From Zymoseptoria tritici IPO323 (Eukaryota > Ascomycota > Dothideomycetes > Mycosphaerellales > Mycosphaerellaceae), in assembly GCF_000219625.1 (NCBI RefSeq), contig NC_018208.1, positions 806,001 through 870,000 of the forward strand: a DNA stretch of 64,000 nucleotides. Direction: 5' to 3'. Of the stretch, positions 10,315-21,128 are shown piece by piece. Every line of letters starts with the position of its first letter. The stretch's first letter is position 1. A program made the position numbers and the translations under genes. The notes beneath the pieces are model-generated. The model was not told where the DNA came from. It did no database searches and worked only from the letters and a program-made list of their open reading frames with translations.

Positions 10315-12067
10315 CTAAAGCTCGTCGTGCTCATCGAGGTCCTCATCACCAGTCACAGCCTCGTAAGCGGCCTGAGCGGCCTCCTTGACCTTCTCCTTGA
10401 CGCCCTCCTTGGCCTTCTCAGTAGCGGCAGCAGCTTGCGCAGGCATGCCCTCGGTGTCAACGGGATCGGAAACCTCGGGCTCAATGTACTCGACGTAGAC
10501 GCCGGAAGATCCGTTCTCCTTGATGAACTTGGAGAGATCCGCAATGGAGCGGTCGCCGTCGTAGGCAATTGGAGCGTCCTTGGAGCCAGCCTTGAAGAGC
10601 TTGATGGTAGGGAAACCCTGGATCTCGTCTGGGACGTCGTTGGCGGTAGCGTCGACCTTGGCGATGATGATCTTGTCGAGGTGAGGCTTGTACAGGCCGG
10701 CGAGCTCGTCGTACTTGGGAGCAAGCGACTTGCAGTGTCCGCACCATGGAGCGTAGAACTCGAGGAGAACATCCTGCTTGCTGTCGATGACGACCTCCTG
10801 GTAGTTCTTGGCCACGACGACGTGGACACCCTCCTGCTTCTCTGGGATCGGCTCGCTCTTGATGGATGGCTCAATCTTGCCAGCAACGAAGTCCTTGACG
10901 AATTTTCCAATGTTCTTTGCGCTGAGCTTCTTGGCGGAACCGGCGTCGGCGTATGGGTACTTCTTGTTGTTGGTGATGTCCTGAATGGCGAAAGCGGGCC
11001 ATGTGCCGACCGCGAGGTTGAGGTTACTAGCGTGCTGGCCGAAAGAGCCGGCGTCAATGGTAGCGAAGTTGATCTTGCCCTTGTACGCCTCAGCGACTGG
11101 CTTGAGGTCCTTGGCGAACTCCTCACGCTCCTCTGGGGTCTCGGCGAAGATGTAGGCGAGAGGAATTTCGGCCTGTTGTTCAGTGTCAGTACGAGGCAAG
11201 TCTCTTGGCTCAGTGCGGCTTCACTTACAGCCATGTAGTCAGAGTAGGTCTCTGGGCCGACCTCGCCGATCAATGGAGTAGCAGAGGTCTTCGCCCACTC
11301 CTCGATGGCTTTCTTGTCAAACTTCTCCGCGAAGGTGTTCTTGCCCTCATCGAAGGTCTTGTAAAGGACAATGGATGGCTGGACGGCACCCTCTGCCTCG
11401 GCGAGAGCGACATCAGAAGTAGCACCGAAGAGGTAAGAGTCACGGTGCGCCTCGGCGACCTCGTTGAAGGTAGCGTTGGACTTCTTGTCATCGGCGGCGA
11501 AGTAGCCAACAATGACAATCTTGTCGGCGGTCTTGAACTCATCGAGAGCGGTCGAGGTGGTGAGCTCCGACACAGCAGGTAGCTGCTGCTTGGTCATGTA
11601 TGAGACAATGGCCTGAGCCTTGCGAGGGCCCGAGTATGGAGCAACGTTGTCCGCGCCGCGGAAGATCTTGAGGGTTGGGTATCCCTCCACGCCGTACTCC
11701 TGGCACAGATCTTGGTGCTCGGTGCAGTCGACCTTGGCCAATGCGATGTTCTTCTCTTTCAATGTCGTGGCAGCCTCCTCGTATTCTGGCGCGAGCGCCT
11801 TGCAGTGACCGCACCATGGCGCGAAGACTGTGGAGGAAAGTCAGAATCGTGCTGGAGTGGTCAGGCGGGGCAGTTTGCGGGAGGACGTACACTCGGCGAG
11901 GACGAGGTCGTTGTCCTTGATGAAGGCCGGGAAGGTGTCCTTGTTCAGGTCGGCGACATCCTGTTCATATCGTCAGCGTCTTGCACTGTCATGCATTGCA
12001 GGTAGTCTTGTCGTACCGATGCAGCCGCCAGGGCAGCAAGGCCCATAAGACCGAGTGAGTAACGCAT
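10315..12067 (-). CDS. PDI1: Protein disulfide isomerase
   Basis: Four exons on the minus strand: 12067-12017, 11960-11891, 11827-11229 and 11172-10315, with introns of 56, 63 and 56 nt. They encode 525 aa. The first ~17 residues are a signal peptide. Two thioredoxin active sites CGHC lie at about residues 45-48 and 384-387 (domains a and a'), separated by the b and b' domains. The acidic tail ends in HDEL, the fungal ER retrieval signal. The a-b-b'-a'-c order and length match classical PDI. Role: formation and rearrangement of disulfides in secreted proteins in the ER lumen, relevant to the several Cys-rich secreted proteins encoded in this window. A purine-rich tract on the + strand (about 12154-12190), meaning a C/T tract on the coding strand, lies ~90-125 bases before the start. 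Confidence 0.97.
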
Positions 12068-13184
12068 GGTGGATGTGTGTTGGAGCTGTTGCTCAAGTGT
12101 CGACTCAATGGGAAGGTGGACTCGAGGACTGAAGTGTGTCTTCGAGGATGTCGATCGAATGAAAGAGGAGAGGAGGAAGGAAGAAAGATGTCTTGGGTTT
12201 CAATGGATCAAAAGGTACCACTCGTCCGCTGATAAATGGAGGAGAGGCGAACCTGACACGTAAGGTGAATGTGAACCACCACCTCAGCTCCCCTGCAAGC
12301 AATTCACACTTTCGGAGCTTTGGACCCTGACCCCGGCCATCAATGTTGAAGTCCAATTGGTTCTGGGACTTCAATCAGGGGACGCCCAGCGAAAGGACCC
12401 CGCTGATTTCCGTCTCTCCTGATCATGATCACGGATGAGAGAAACATTCACTCCACAACGACTTCAGAAATAGCAGACTTGCATGTGCCTTTTCATGTGA
12501 AGAGTGCACATGCATAAAGATGCTTCCATCTTCACACGTCTGGTGTCTATTCGCGCACCTCCGCACAGCCCGGCGAGCAATCAGATGCCAGTTTCAAACC
12601 AGGTTGTCAACAGCCTAATAATGCTCAGCTGAGGCCATCTCACGCCACCCGTCCTTTTGCCTATCTGGCTCATAGCACCGGATGATGGGAAGACTTTGAC
12701 AGCTGTACGTTGGAGTGGAAACAAAAAAAGAGAAACGTATGCCGGAATATCTCAAAGCCGACAAGGTATCATGTCTCATGCTATTCCCTGTCCCATGCTC
12801 CGATTTGCAACTCCCGGCTATGCTGAACATAAAACGTGGTACTAATATCATCGAAGAACACGTCTCCTCCCCGTGGTAGCGCTACCTCCTACCGTGCGCG
12901 CGATTACATCAAGTCTCCTTCCTCGTATATCTCGGCACGAATCGAATATGTCGAATTGCTGTCGGTGCTGTCAATTGCTCCACTCCTTGAATTGTCGTGG
13001 AAGGCATTGCATATCTCCCGGATGCGGTCCAGCAGGACTTGAGGGTGTGTATATGGCAAGCAGGTCAATATCGCATGTTGCAGACCACGCTACCATGCGA
13101 TGGAATTCTCGATGTGTCGACAACACTGCACATGGCTCTGCGTGAGACTTTGAACTCCCACAGACTTTCTGCCTCAGTGGATCG
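12068..13184. other. PDI promoter and intergenic sequence
   Basis: About 1.1 kb between the PDI start and the stop of the APH-like gene. It holds the C/T-rich PDI upstream tract. No gene was found in the remainder. Confidence 0.5.
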
Positions 13185-14252
13185 TCACTTCGACAACTGC
13201 CCTAGCGCAGCAGTCATCGTCCGCCTCGCATTGAGCTCATCGCCATCCTCCGACGGTCGACAGCAGTGCCTCACAATAGCGAGCACAGAATGGTAAAGGA
13301 TATACCTGCAACAACAATCAGCATCAATCCATCCACCTCAATCACCAGCAAATACTCACAAATACTGCCTGATCCGCTCATCCGGCGTTCGATTCGGCAG
13401 CTTCCCAAACCCCTCCGCAAAACTGACCGAAGGCCTACAGAAGCAATCAGACATGTACGGATCACCCCACATCGTCGTCGACCAGTCCAGCAAGCCCGCA
13501 ACCGTCATGGTATTCGTGTCGACGATGATGTTCTGGTCGGAAACCATTTCCAGCAACGTCAGTCTCGGTTGTGTGATTTGATCCAGACACGAGCGTCGGC
13601 GGCGGACGAGGTCGCGGATGTAGTCGTATGGGAGACTGATCAGGGCGTCTTCGCCGTCTCGTAGAACGGTCTCGAGCATGCTGGCGAAGCAGCGGGACCA
13701 GGATGAGTGTCCGGGAAGGGTTGCTTCGCGGACGGGACCAAAGGATGTGTGAGTTGCCCGGTGGAGGTGGCGGACGTACTGTCCGAGACTGCGGTCGATG
13801 CTAGCGAGGGCTTGGGTGGAGAGCGAGGGCTCGATGTCGACCAAGATGGAGCCTTTGAACGGGCCACTGATGAGGTAGGCGCTTCCGATGGGAGTGGTCG
13901 AAGTGTGGTAGTCGATCAGTCGTGGAAGTTGTAAGTCCGCCCTCCCTCGAAGAGTCCGTAGAGCGATGGCTTCCGTGTGAAGACGTTCTTGCTCATGGCG
14001 AAGGAGTCGGATGTGGCACGAAGGTTGGCACCGGAGGACATAGAAGTAGTCGGCCGCGGGCACGAGGCGAAAGGTTCGAAACAGGACGCCTTCGAGTCGT
14101 TCCACAGAGACGGATTTCGTTTGGAGAGTGCTGGCCGCAACTCGTTGCACCGAAGCTCGATCAGGTACCTTGGACGAAGAGTAGGTCATCTTGATCCGTT
14201 GCGGTCGTAGGACGATGGGATCCATCACAACAATCAGCGCATCGTTGGTCAT
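13185..14252 (-). CDS. APH-family (aminoglycoside-phosphotransferase-like) protein
   Basis: Two exons, 14252-13360 and 13305-13185, joined over a 54-nt intron, give 337 aa from the first ATG; in-frame ATGs 9 and 21 codons later are alternative starts. The C-terminal half has the family pattern ...NIIVD...VAGLLDWSTTMWGDP, corresponding to the metal-binding IDW and GDP region of the phosphotransferase fold. The expected catalytic loop HGDLHPxN is replaced by a shorter segment reading EMVSDQN, so the usual His and spacing are missing while an Asp and Asn remain. Fungal members of this superfamily are mostly uncharacterised small-molecule kinases. Activity here is doubtful. Function cannot be assigned further. 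Confidence 0.75.
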
Positions 14253-15927
14253 TTTGTATCTCCTCGAAGCCGCACGATGGGAGGGTGATGTGGAGGTCGT
14301 TGGAATGGGACATCACCCAAGGAGGATTCGCTGCTGGGTTGCGTTTCCGTGGATTAGATGAATGCTGCACGCACACCGAAGAAGACCGAATATCTCTGGC
14401 GTTCTGACGAGACGGCCTCGGAGATGTAGTATACTACCGTGCCTAGACTTCCGGCACTTGAAGTGCCCTTCGCGTCAGCCAGATTACTTAAGTCGCGCTC
14501 ATAGTTGGCAGACGGCGTCAGCAGTGCAGCAGACGGGACGAACACTGAAACATTCCGCCGGCTCCATTGTGAGCATCATTCGTCCAAGAGGGTATAGGGC
14601 CGCCCGGGAGGTGCTGAAGTCACGTTCGTGGCGTTTCGCCTCGGACGAGGGCACGAAACTCTGGGCTGTGGACACCATCTGATGAATCCTCGCGTGCTGT
14701 GACAGGGATCGTAGTTCTACACGTCTGCTCGAGGCCTTTGTGGTCCTCTCAGGCCACCGCGGTGGAGTCGTTCGAGCCTCGAAGTCGCGGGCCGACAAGA
14801 TAGACTCTTGCGAGGCGAGCGAAAAGGCGCCAGCACTCGTCTATCGTAACCTTGGAAGCCCACACGAAGTTTTAGCGGCGATCAGGTCGTCTATTGGGGC
14901 CAGAAACGGTATAGAGCCCCGAGCGGGACGAAGCGCCTCGAGAGTTTGAGACCTCCATGCCGGACACTCGTGCAGGTTCCGCCGTGAACTCGTGTACAGC
15001 GGAGCAAGACGCTCCAAAGAACGCAGCATGCCATGGCTTGATGGCAGGGAGTCTTTGTCGCCATGAGGTGGAGTGGAGGGATGAAGCCAGTCGAGTGTCT
15101 TGGCAGGTCACACAATGCGGATGCATGCCTCCAATGCGACAGATCCGATACACGGCATCGAACCACGATACGACACGATTGAGCTGCGATGAGCTGCACG
15201 ATCCGATGTCTTTGTGCGACGTGACGAGAGGCGTGGACCGACCGGTGAGACCGTGAGGCGAATGCGGGTGTGACCTCCGAATCTCGATCTCTCTTGAATA
15301 CTGCACCTGGGTCCACATGTTACAGATATCCTGCAGCCACATCTCGAGTTTCCCGCCCTATGAAGAAGGAAAATCGGAGCATATGAGCTTCGACACGTTC
15401 GACGCACGTGCTTCGGCGTGCACAGCATGCATGTCTCCACTCGCTTGGGCTGCGAGATCTCGGTGTAGAGCCGTACTCACGGAGAGCTGCATGTCGACAG
15501 ATGCAGAGGGCCCTTTGTTGCGAGCGGCAACATGAAAGTCTCCAACGTCAACAGAATGACCAATTCATGGCTTGCACGGCAAGTTGGGTTTCATATAGGC
15601 GAACATTGGCGAACGCGCATGGTCAGCGAGGCTTGCGGTTCGGAGCAGGAACCTGGAAGGAGCTTTTGTCCTTCGCTTAAATCACGTCGGATTCGGACTA
15701 CATCTCTTTACATTCGTCCCCGCGGAGAAACATCGCAATCACTTCGACAGGCAGGCGAAGCTGCATGCGAAGGCCACGCAAGAATCGATTTGTAGCAATG
15801 CAAGAGCTACACACCTTGATCCACGAGTTGCGACGCCTCGGATGATGAAGACATCATTCATGAGCGATTGCAATTGGCCGCTGATATGCTCCCATATGTT
15901 CGAGCATCATACACCGAATGTGACCTA
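14253..15927. other. Long gap, no gene recognised
   Basis: About 1.7 kb between the APH-like start and the TAN1 stop. The frames here are short, rich in Arg/Cys and without introns that join them. Nothing recognised. Confidence 0.5.
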
Positions 15928-17259
15928 TCACACCTCAGTTGCGACGTCTTCCATTGCTCCCACTATCGCCTCGCCCTTCGCCTCGACGTCGGCCTGCTCG
16001 GAATCCTCGTCTGTTGCCTTGACCACCACCTCATCTGTTGTCTCATCCTGAGCACCTTTCTCCGCCTTTGCCGTGGCCGCCACGTTGGGCTCCTGCGGCG
16101 GCGTAGGCTCATAGATCTCCGAGATGTTGTATCTTTTCAGCCGCTCATAGTCCGTATCAACCACACAGACGCCACAAACATGCTTCATCCTTCCGTCAGC
16201 AAGGGATTTAGACCTTGGGCCGCAATTCAGCCGCAACTTACCTGGTACAGCTCCACCAAAATCAAAAGATCGTAGTTCTTGAGATCCACCTCATGGCCAC
16301 GTCCCACGAGCGGCGCCACTTGTTTGATCACATCATTCCGGCTCAAGAGGTTGTGATTCCGAAGGGTCGGCCGGATGGCAAACTACAACGATCCTTGTCA
16401 ATATGGAGCCATCACACCACCGCAGTGGCGCAAATAAGGCAGCAACACATGTCCGTCCCATGCAAACATCCACATACCTTTCGACGCTGAAACGGCTCCT
16501 GATGAAAATGCGGCGCCAACACTTCCAAGCACACCTTTTCCAGCCCTTCCGCTGATGCCCGACCCATCAAGGTCATGGGCGTCAACCTCTGCGCGAACCG
16601 TGTTCGCTTGATAGCGCTGTTATTCATGGCGTCTTCGCAGATTCTCTTGACCAGATCCGTGGGTACAACAGGCGCGATCGTTTTGAAAAATACCACTGTG
16701 TAACCTTGTCAGCTCCGAAACCCCGACCAACAACCATACCCTCCAAGCCCGACTCACCACACTGCAAATTCACCCTCACGTGCGTGAACAGCTGCCCTCT
16801 CGCCGGCTTCTTCATCTCGTCAAGCTCAGCCTGGATCTCCCTCTCGATATCCATCTCCCCCTCCGCATCGCCTTCACCTCCGTCCGGCCCGTCCGCTGAT
16901 TGCGGATACATCTCCTTCGCATACTCGTTGAACAAGTCTCGCATCTCCATCACACACTTTCCCTCCCTGCCCTTACCACACGTCACCCATATTCCGCTGT
17001 CGCCAGAGTGAATGTCCTTGGCGGTGTGGTTTTGTGCGGAGCTTCCATTTTGTTGATGGCTGGTTTTTGGCGGTCGCCATTGTTTCTTCGTCTACCACGT
17101 GTGAGTCTTCAGGTTCATAGAGTGGATTGCAACCTCTGATGGAGATCGCCGTCTTCATTGATCTCTTCCGTGAAAGATTCTGAATATGCACACCTTTGCT
17201 CGCTTGTCACCATTGCCACCGCCGGCGTCGGTCGCCTTCCTCTTAGATCCGGCTTCCAT
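15928..17259 (-). CDS. TAN1: tRNA acetyltransferase subunit TAN1 (THUMP domain)
   Basis: Five exons: 17259-17194, 17091-16758, 16695-16478, 16382-16242 and 16182-15928, with introns of 102, 62, 95 and 59 nt, giving 337 aa with consistent phases. The N-terminus is basic (GSKRKA...DKRAK), then KKQWR. The conserved segment HSGDSGIWVTCGKGREGKC leads into the THUMP region with RDLFNEYA, CVVFFKT and VKRICEDA. The domain ends near FAIRPTLRNHN and LKNYDLLILVEL. A long acidic Ala/Glu-rich tail (~85 residues) follows. Family knowledge: TAN1 binds tRNA-Leu and tRNA-Ser and, with the acetyltransferase Kre33/Nat10, makes N4-acetylcytidine at position 12. The tRNA-Ser gene 13 kb away is a coincidence of subject, not evidence of linkage. 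Confidence 0.93.
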
Positions 17260-17676
17260 CACCGTTGCGTGTGGCGAAGGCGAGGAGAATTTGATGACAT
17301 TCGTAGATGCTTGATCAATGTCGATGGTCAGTCTTCGAAGCTGTCTGAGACTGACGATACAAGTGGGGTCGATGTCTTGGCACGACTTTGGAGCATTTGC
17401 ATTTGAGTCTTTTGAGGTCGAGCTCTTCTGCTCCCTGCACAACTTTGAGATACCCTGCAAATAGTACACACCCGTCTGCACATCGTTCTGCCATCGAAGT
17501 CTCCATGTTGATATCACTTCGCACGCCCTTCGCGGTCTAAATCGTTGGTCAAATACCACCGGCCAAGCTAGCTTCGGCGCAGAGGAAGATCGTTCATCCG
17601 TAGGAATAGAATACTCTTCGTCACCTCATCAATACTGACACAATACTGACAATTCCATACCACAGCCCTTTTCATC
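17260..17676. promoter_or_regulatory. Divergent intergenic region between TAN1 and DSD1
   Basis: About 420 bases separate the two divergent starts, so both promoters must lie here. No clear TATA box was found. Confidence 0.45.
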
Positions 17677-19074
17677 ATGGTATCCTCTTTCACAGCCCCG
17701 AGCTTCTACCCCAGCTCACACGTCCCATCCCTTCAAGCCGAATACATCGGCAAATCCCTCTGCGATATTAACCCTCCAGCCGCAATACTCGACGCCGCGG
17801 TGCTCCGAAGGAACTGCAAGCGAATGCTCACAGCCACCCAAACTCTAGGCGTCGGATTCCGAGCACACGTCAAAACTCACAAGACGACCCAACTAGCGGA
17901 GCTTCAAGTCGGCAAAGACTCCAAGTCCGTGAACCTCATCGCTTCAACCGTCGCAGAGATTGAGAATCTCGCGCCTTGGTTGCTAGAATGCCAATCACAA
18001 GGCAAGACCACCTCAATCCTCTATGGCGTTCCCCTCGCTCCCTCTACTATCCCTCGACTCGCCTCCCTCGCCCGCATCCTCGGTCCCGGCGTGCTCGGCA
18101 TCTTCGTCGACCACGCCGATCACGTCAAAGTACTGTCCGAAGTCGATGAATCCACCTGGCCGGGCCGCATTCCGATCTGGGTCAACATCGACGTCGGATA
18201 CCACCGTGAAGGCGTGCCCTCTGACTCCAAACAGCTCGCGGACATCGCGTACGCACTTTCTGCTTCGAAGCGAGTCACTCTCGGTGGAATATATGCGCAC
18301 ATGGGCCACTCGTACGGTGTCAGCAGTCCGGGAGAAGCATTGTCTTTCTTCGGCCAGGAACTGGAAGGACTAGAACAAGGTGCCATCTCCTTTTTGAAGT
18401 GCACAGACGCGCACGCTACCAACGACCCGAATGCGGAAAAGATCGTGCTATCCCTCGGCGCTACGCCAACCGCCCGAGCCATCCAGAACCTGCTGTCCGG
18501 CGAGGCGACAGAAAGCACAAAAGCCTACCGCTCCACGCTGGACCGCATTAACCGATCCTTTACCGTAGAAATCCACGCGGGCGTGTATCCAGTTCTCGAT
18601 CTTCAACAGATGGCCACTCGCGCAGCTTCCAGCGGTCCAGGAGCGAGTGAGACGTCGTACGACGACATCGCGTTCCGGCTACTGGTGGAAGTCAACGGCG
18701 CGTACCCCGAACGAAGCGAAAAACCAGAGGCGCTGATCGCAGGCGGCTGCATTCTGCTCGGTCGAGAAGCGTGTAAGTCTTATCCTGGATATGGAATTGT
18801 GACGCCTTGGCCGGCACAGGAGGGGCGTTTTTATGATCCCGCCGGATCCAAGACGGGCTGGATCGTAGGTAAAGTCGCGCAGGAGCATGGGAATTTGTGG
18901 TGGGAAGGTCCGGCGGAGAATGTGAGGCCGTTGGAGATTGGACAAAAGTTGATGCTGTGGCCGAATCATGCTTGTATTGCTGGGGCGCATTTTGGATGGT
19001 ATCTCGTTGTGGACTCAGAAGAGGAGGATCCGGAGGTGGTGAGAGATGTATGGGTGAGGTGGCGAGGGTGGTGA
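17677..19074 (+). CDS. DSD1: D-serine dehydratase (DSD1-type, PLP and zinc dependent)
   Basis: A single exon of 465 aa from a true ATG. The N-terminal alanine-racemase-like barrel carries the PLP-lysine motif HVKTHKT (residues ~64-70). WVNIDVGYHREG and GGIYAHMGHSYG segments follow. The C-terminal domain has PNHACIAG, whose His and Cys match the zinc ligands of eukaryotic D-serine dehydratase. Reaction: D-serine to pyruvate and ammonia in the cytosol; D-threonine is also used by relatives. The length is close to the yeast enzyme (428 aa). D-threonine aldolase of the same fold is the main alternative. It is convergent with the next gene, 31 bases separating the stops. Confidence 0.9.
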   Translation: MVSSFTAPSFYPSSHVPSLQAEYIGKSLCDINPPAAILDAAVLRRNCKRMLTATQTLGVGFRAHVKTHKTTQLAELQVGKDSKSVNLIASTVAEIENLAPWLLECQSQGKTTSILYGVPLAPSTIPRLASLARILGPGVLGIFVDHADHVKVLSEVDESTWPGRIPIWVNIDVGYHREGVPSDSKQLADIAYALSASKRVTLGGIYAHMGHSYGVSSPGEALSFFGQELEGLEQGAISFLKCTDAHATNDPNAEKIVLSLGATPTARAIQNLLSGEATESTKAYRSTLDRINRSFTVEIHAGVYPVLDLQQMATRAASSGPGASETSYDDIAFRLLVEVNGAYPERSEKPEALIAGGCILLGREACKSYPGYGIVTPWPAQEGRFYDPAGSKTGWIVGKVAQEHGNLWWEGPAENVRPLEIGQKLMLWPNHACIAGAHFGWYLVVDSEEEDPEVVRDVWVRWRGW

Positions 19075-19105
19075 AGATCAGAAAATCGCAGGGATGCCGC
19101 TATGC

Positions 19106-20125
19106 TCAATCGTCAATTGTGATTGACGAGTTCTTCCTCGAGTCAGTCCCATCTCTCGCTGCTCGTGAGGCTTCAAGGTTCAGCTCCGCCGTTAGCTGAG
19201 CACCGAGACTGACTTCACTCCGCTTGTCCTCCTCATCGTCGTCCTCCACATCCACTCCATTCGCCTCGGCAATTTTCACCAGCAGCTCTCGCTGCTTCTC
19301 CAATTTCTCCTCGATTCGTTTCTCCGCCGTCTCCCGCTCCCTTCGATTCTGATCGTGAAAGGTCGCACTGCTGGATCGCCACTTCTCCTCTCTGCTTTGC
19401 ACTTTGTCGGCGTTGGTTTTGCGGCAGTGCTCCAGCCACGGAATAAGTTTTGCGATGTTGCCCAATTCAGCCATGGTCGTCGCAGTGGAAGCGTTAATGC
19501 TTTGACCTAGGACGTCTTGCACCACGTCGAGTTTTGTGAGGAGAGCAGTGTGATTTGTAGTGGAGGTTGCGGCGGCTTTGGTCAGAGTGTCGAAAAGCCA
19601 ACCTCCTTGGGATGTCCATTCGTTGTGCCAGGTTTGCATAAGCTTGTGGGTTCCCTCGATGCGCTCGGTGGCCGTGATGTCGGCGGAAAAGCTTCCCAGA
19701 CCTCGGCTGCGTGGTGACGGCTGACCATTGCTCTCGTCGGTGCGTAAGCGCTTGAATGGACGGACTTCCACCACTTCGTCGTCGTCATGAGAAGCTCGTG
19801 GAGCGGGCGCACCCGGCGAGCCAGCCGTCCCTTTGGCTGCCGGCTTTCCAGCAAGAGTCTTCGTCCGCGCAAATAAATCCTGGTCGAACTTGCGGTCCGT
19901 GATGTTGACACTGTATAAATGCTCCTTTGCGATCGGTCCAAGGACGTTGAATTTGATATCGGCTTGGATCTGACAGGAAGATGCGGAGTACTTTTGCACC
20001 TCTTGCTGCAACGTCGCCAATGCTTTCCTGACTTCCGCGCGAGCAGATGCGGTCTTCGCGAGCAGTTCGGTGTCGCCTTTGAAGTGGTGCTCCAGCTTTG
20101 CGTCTAAGTCCAGATCAGTCGCCAT
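19106..20125 (-). CDS. Hypothetical coiled-coil protein
   Basis: A single exon of 339 aa beginning MATDLDLD; a longer frame upstream (to 20221) lacks family-like features. The middle has a short basic patch (KRLRTDES) that could be a nuclear localisation signal. Residues ~230-310 are strongly charged and heptad-like (EEKWRS...RRERETAEKRIEEKLEKQRELL), which suggests a coiled coil. The N-terminal ~80 residues are also helical. I do not recognise the family. Compositional features suggest a structural or adaptor protein. The tail-to-tail arrangement with DSD1 leaves almost no intergenic space. Confidence 0.65.
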   Translation of the reverse strand: MATDLDLDAKLEHHFKGDTELLAKTASARAEVRKALATLQQEVQKYSASSCQIQADIKFNVLGPIAKEHLYSVNITDRKFDQDLFARTKTLAGKPAAKGTAGSPGAPAPRASHDDDEVVEVRPFKRLRTDESNGQPSPRSRGLGSFSADITATERIEGTHKLMQTWHNEWTSQGGWLFDTLTKAAATSTTNHTALLTKLDVVQDVLGQSINASTATTMAELGNIAKLIPWLEHCRKTNADKVQSREEKWRSSSATFHDQNRRERETAEKRIEEKLEKQRELLVKIAEANGVDVEDDDEEDKRSEVSLGAQLTAELNLEASRAARDGTDSRKNSSITIDD

Positions 20126-21128
20126 TGCCACGCGCAAGGACGCGTCTGGATGGTGTTTGGGATTTTGTCCGGCCTCAGCCCTGCTGTCTTGTGAAACTCG
20201 GCACTGCGAAATTCCGAACACTCCTGATTGGGATCCTTAATGTGGCGACAATGTGGTTTATTCCAGTGTGATGGGTGATCTTTGTCGACTGAGGTACGCG
20301 ATGCGTGAGATGTGGACTTGCTTGTCGCTGATGATCGATTCTGCCGAGCTGATGAAGGAAGGAAGTCTACGTGGCTTGGGCGATACTTGTTCAGCGATCA
20401 GTCTTTATCACTGTCGGCCAACGTGCACGGCAAAGAATGTTCATGACCTTGTGCCTCTTGCCGTGGGAAGTTGAAAGTGAGAGCTGAGTCTATGCGCATT
20501 GCGCTCAAATCGGCGTAGTGGCCATCTAGCCTCATATGGGATAGCGGCGAAATTCGAGATCGTCGGTCGCAATTGTCGTATCGAAAGCTCTCCTCTTCAT
20601 GGACGTGGACACGAAGCAAAGGTCATCATATTCCGCGTCGGATAGCCTGCTCGTGGTCATCACACCTCGACTACGGAAACAATGCAAGTACATCCAGCCT
20701 CACTTCTTCTCGCATCTTCTCTCTTCACTCCCCGGAACGTTGTTGTGTGCCAGTTGTGGAGGCCATTTCTTCTTCCCCAGCCAATGAAGCCGGGCTGAGA
20801 ACCGGTCCGCAACGACAAGCCCGGGAGAGCCCACCTATATGTGATCAATCGGCTGCGTCGAGTCAACCGACCGTTGCAGAGTCAGCCACGGATGGCTTTT
20901 GACACGAACACGCTCTGGCCATGCCCGCACATCGAAACAGCGAGACAGCCATGAGGGGTTTCACGCGCTGTCGCATCGTGCGGTCCTTGCCCCGGGCCTT
21001 GATAACAAGCTGGTCCCGCCCGTGCGTCTGATATCTTCGCGCAACGTGCCCTTGAGGTTTCCGTCGTCGAGTCAATTTAGGAGGATCCGTACGAAGCGTT
21101 GGGAGTCGGCTTCGACTAGGACGTGGAA
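20126..21128. other. Intergenic region, likely includes 5' exon(s) of the next gene
   Basis: About 1 kb. A splice-acceptor-like tag at 21117-21119 immediately precedes the long frame starting near 21120, so a short upstream exon may be hidden here. I could not place it with confidence. Confidence 0.4.

Noticed and set aside
10252..11238. A 328-codon plus-strand frame rich in Leu, Val and Asp
   Set aside because: Antisense of the last PDI exon. Its composition follows from the complementary codons of a biased, highly expressed gene.
10353..11762. A 469-codon minus-strand frame through PDI without the third intron
   Set aside because: It reads into intron 3 and then the wrong frame (Ser/Arg/Thr-rich). 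Splicing at 11173-11228 restores the a' domain and HDEL.
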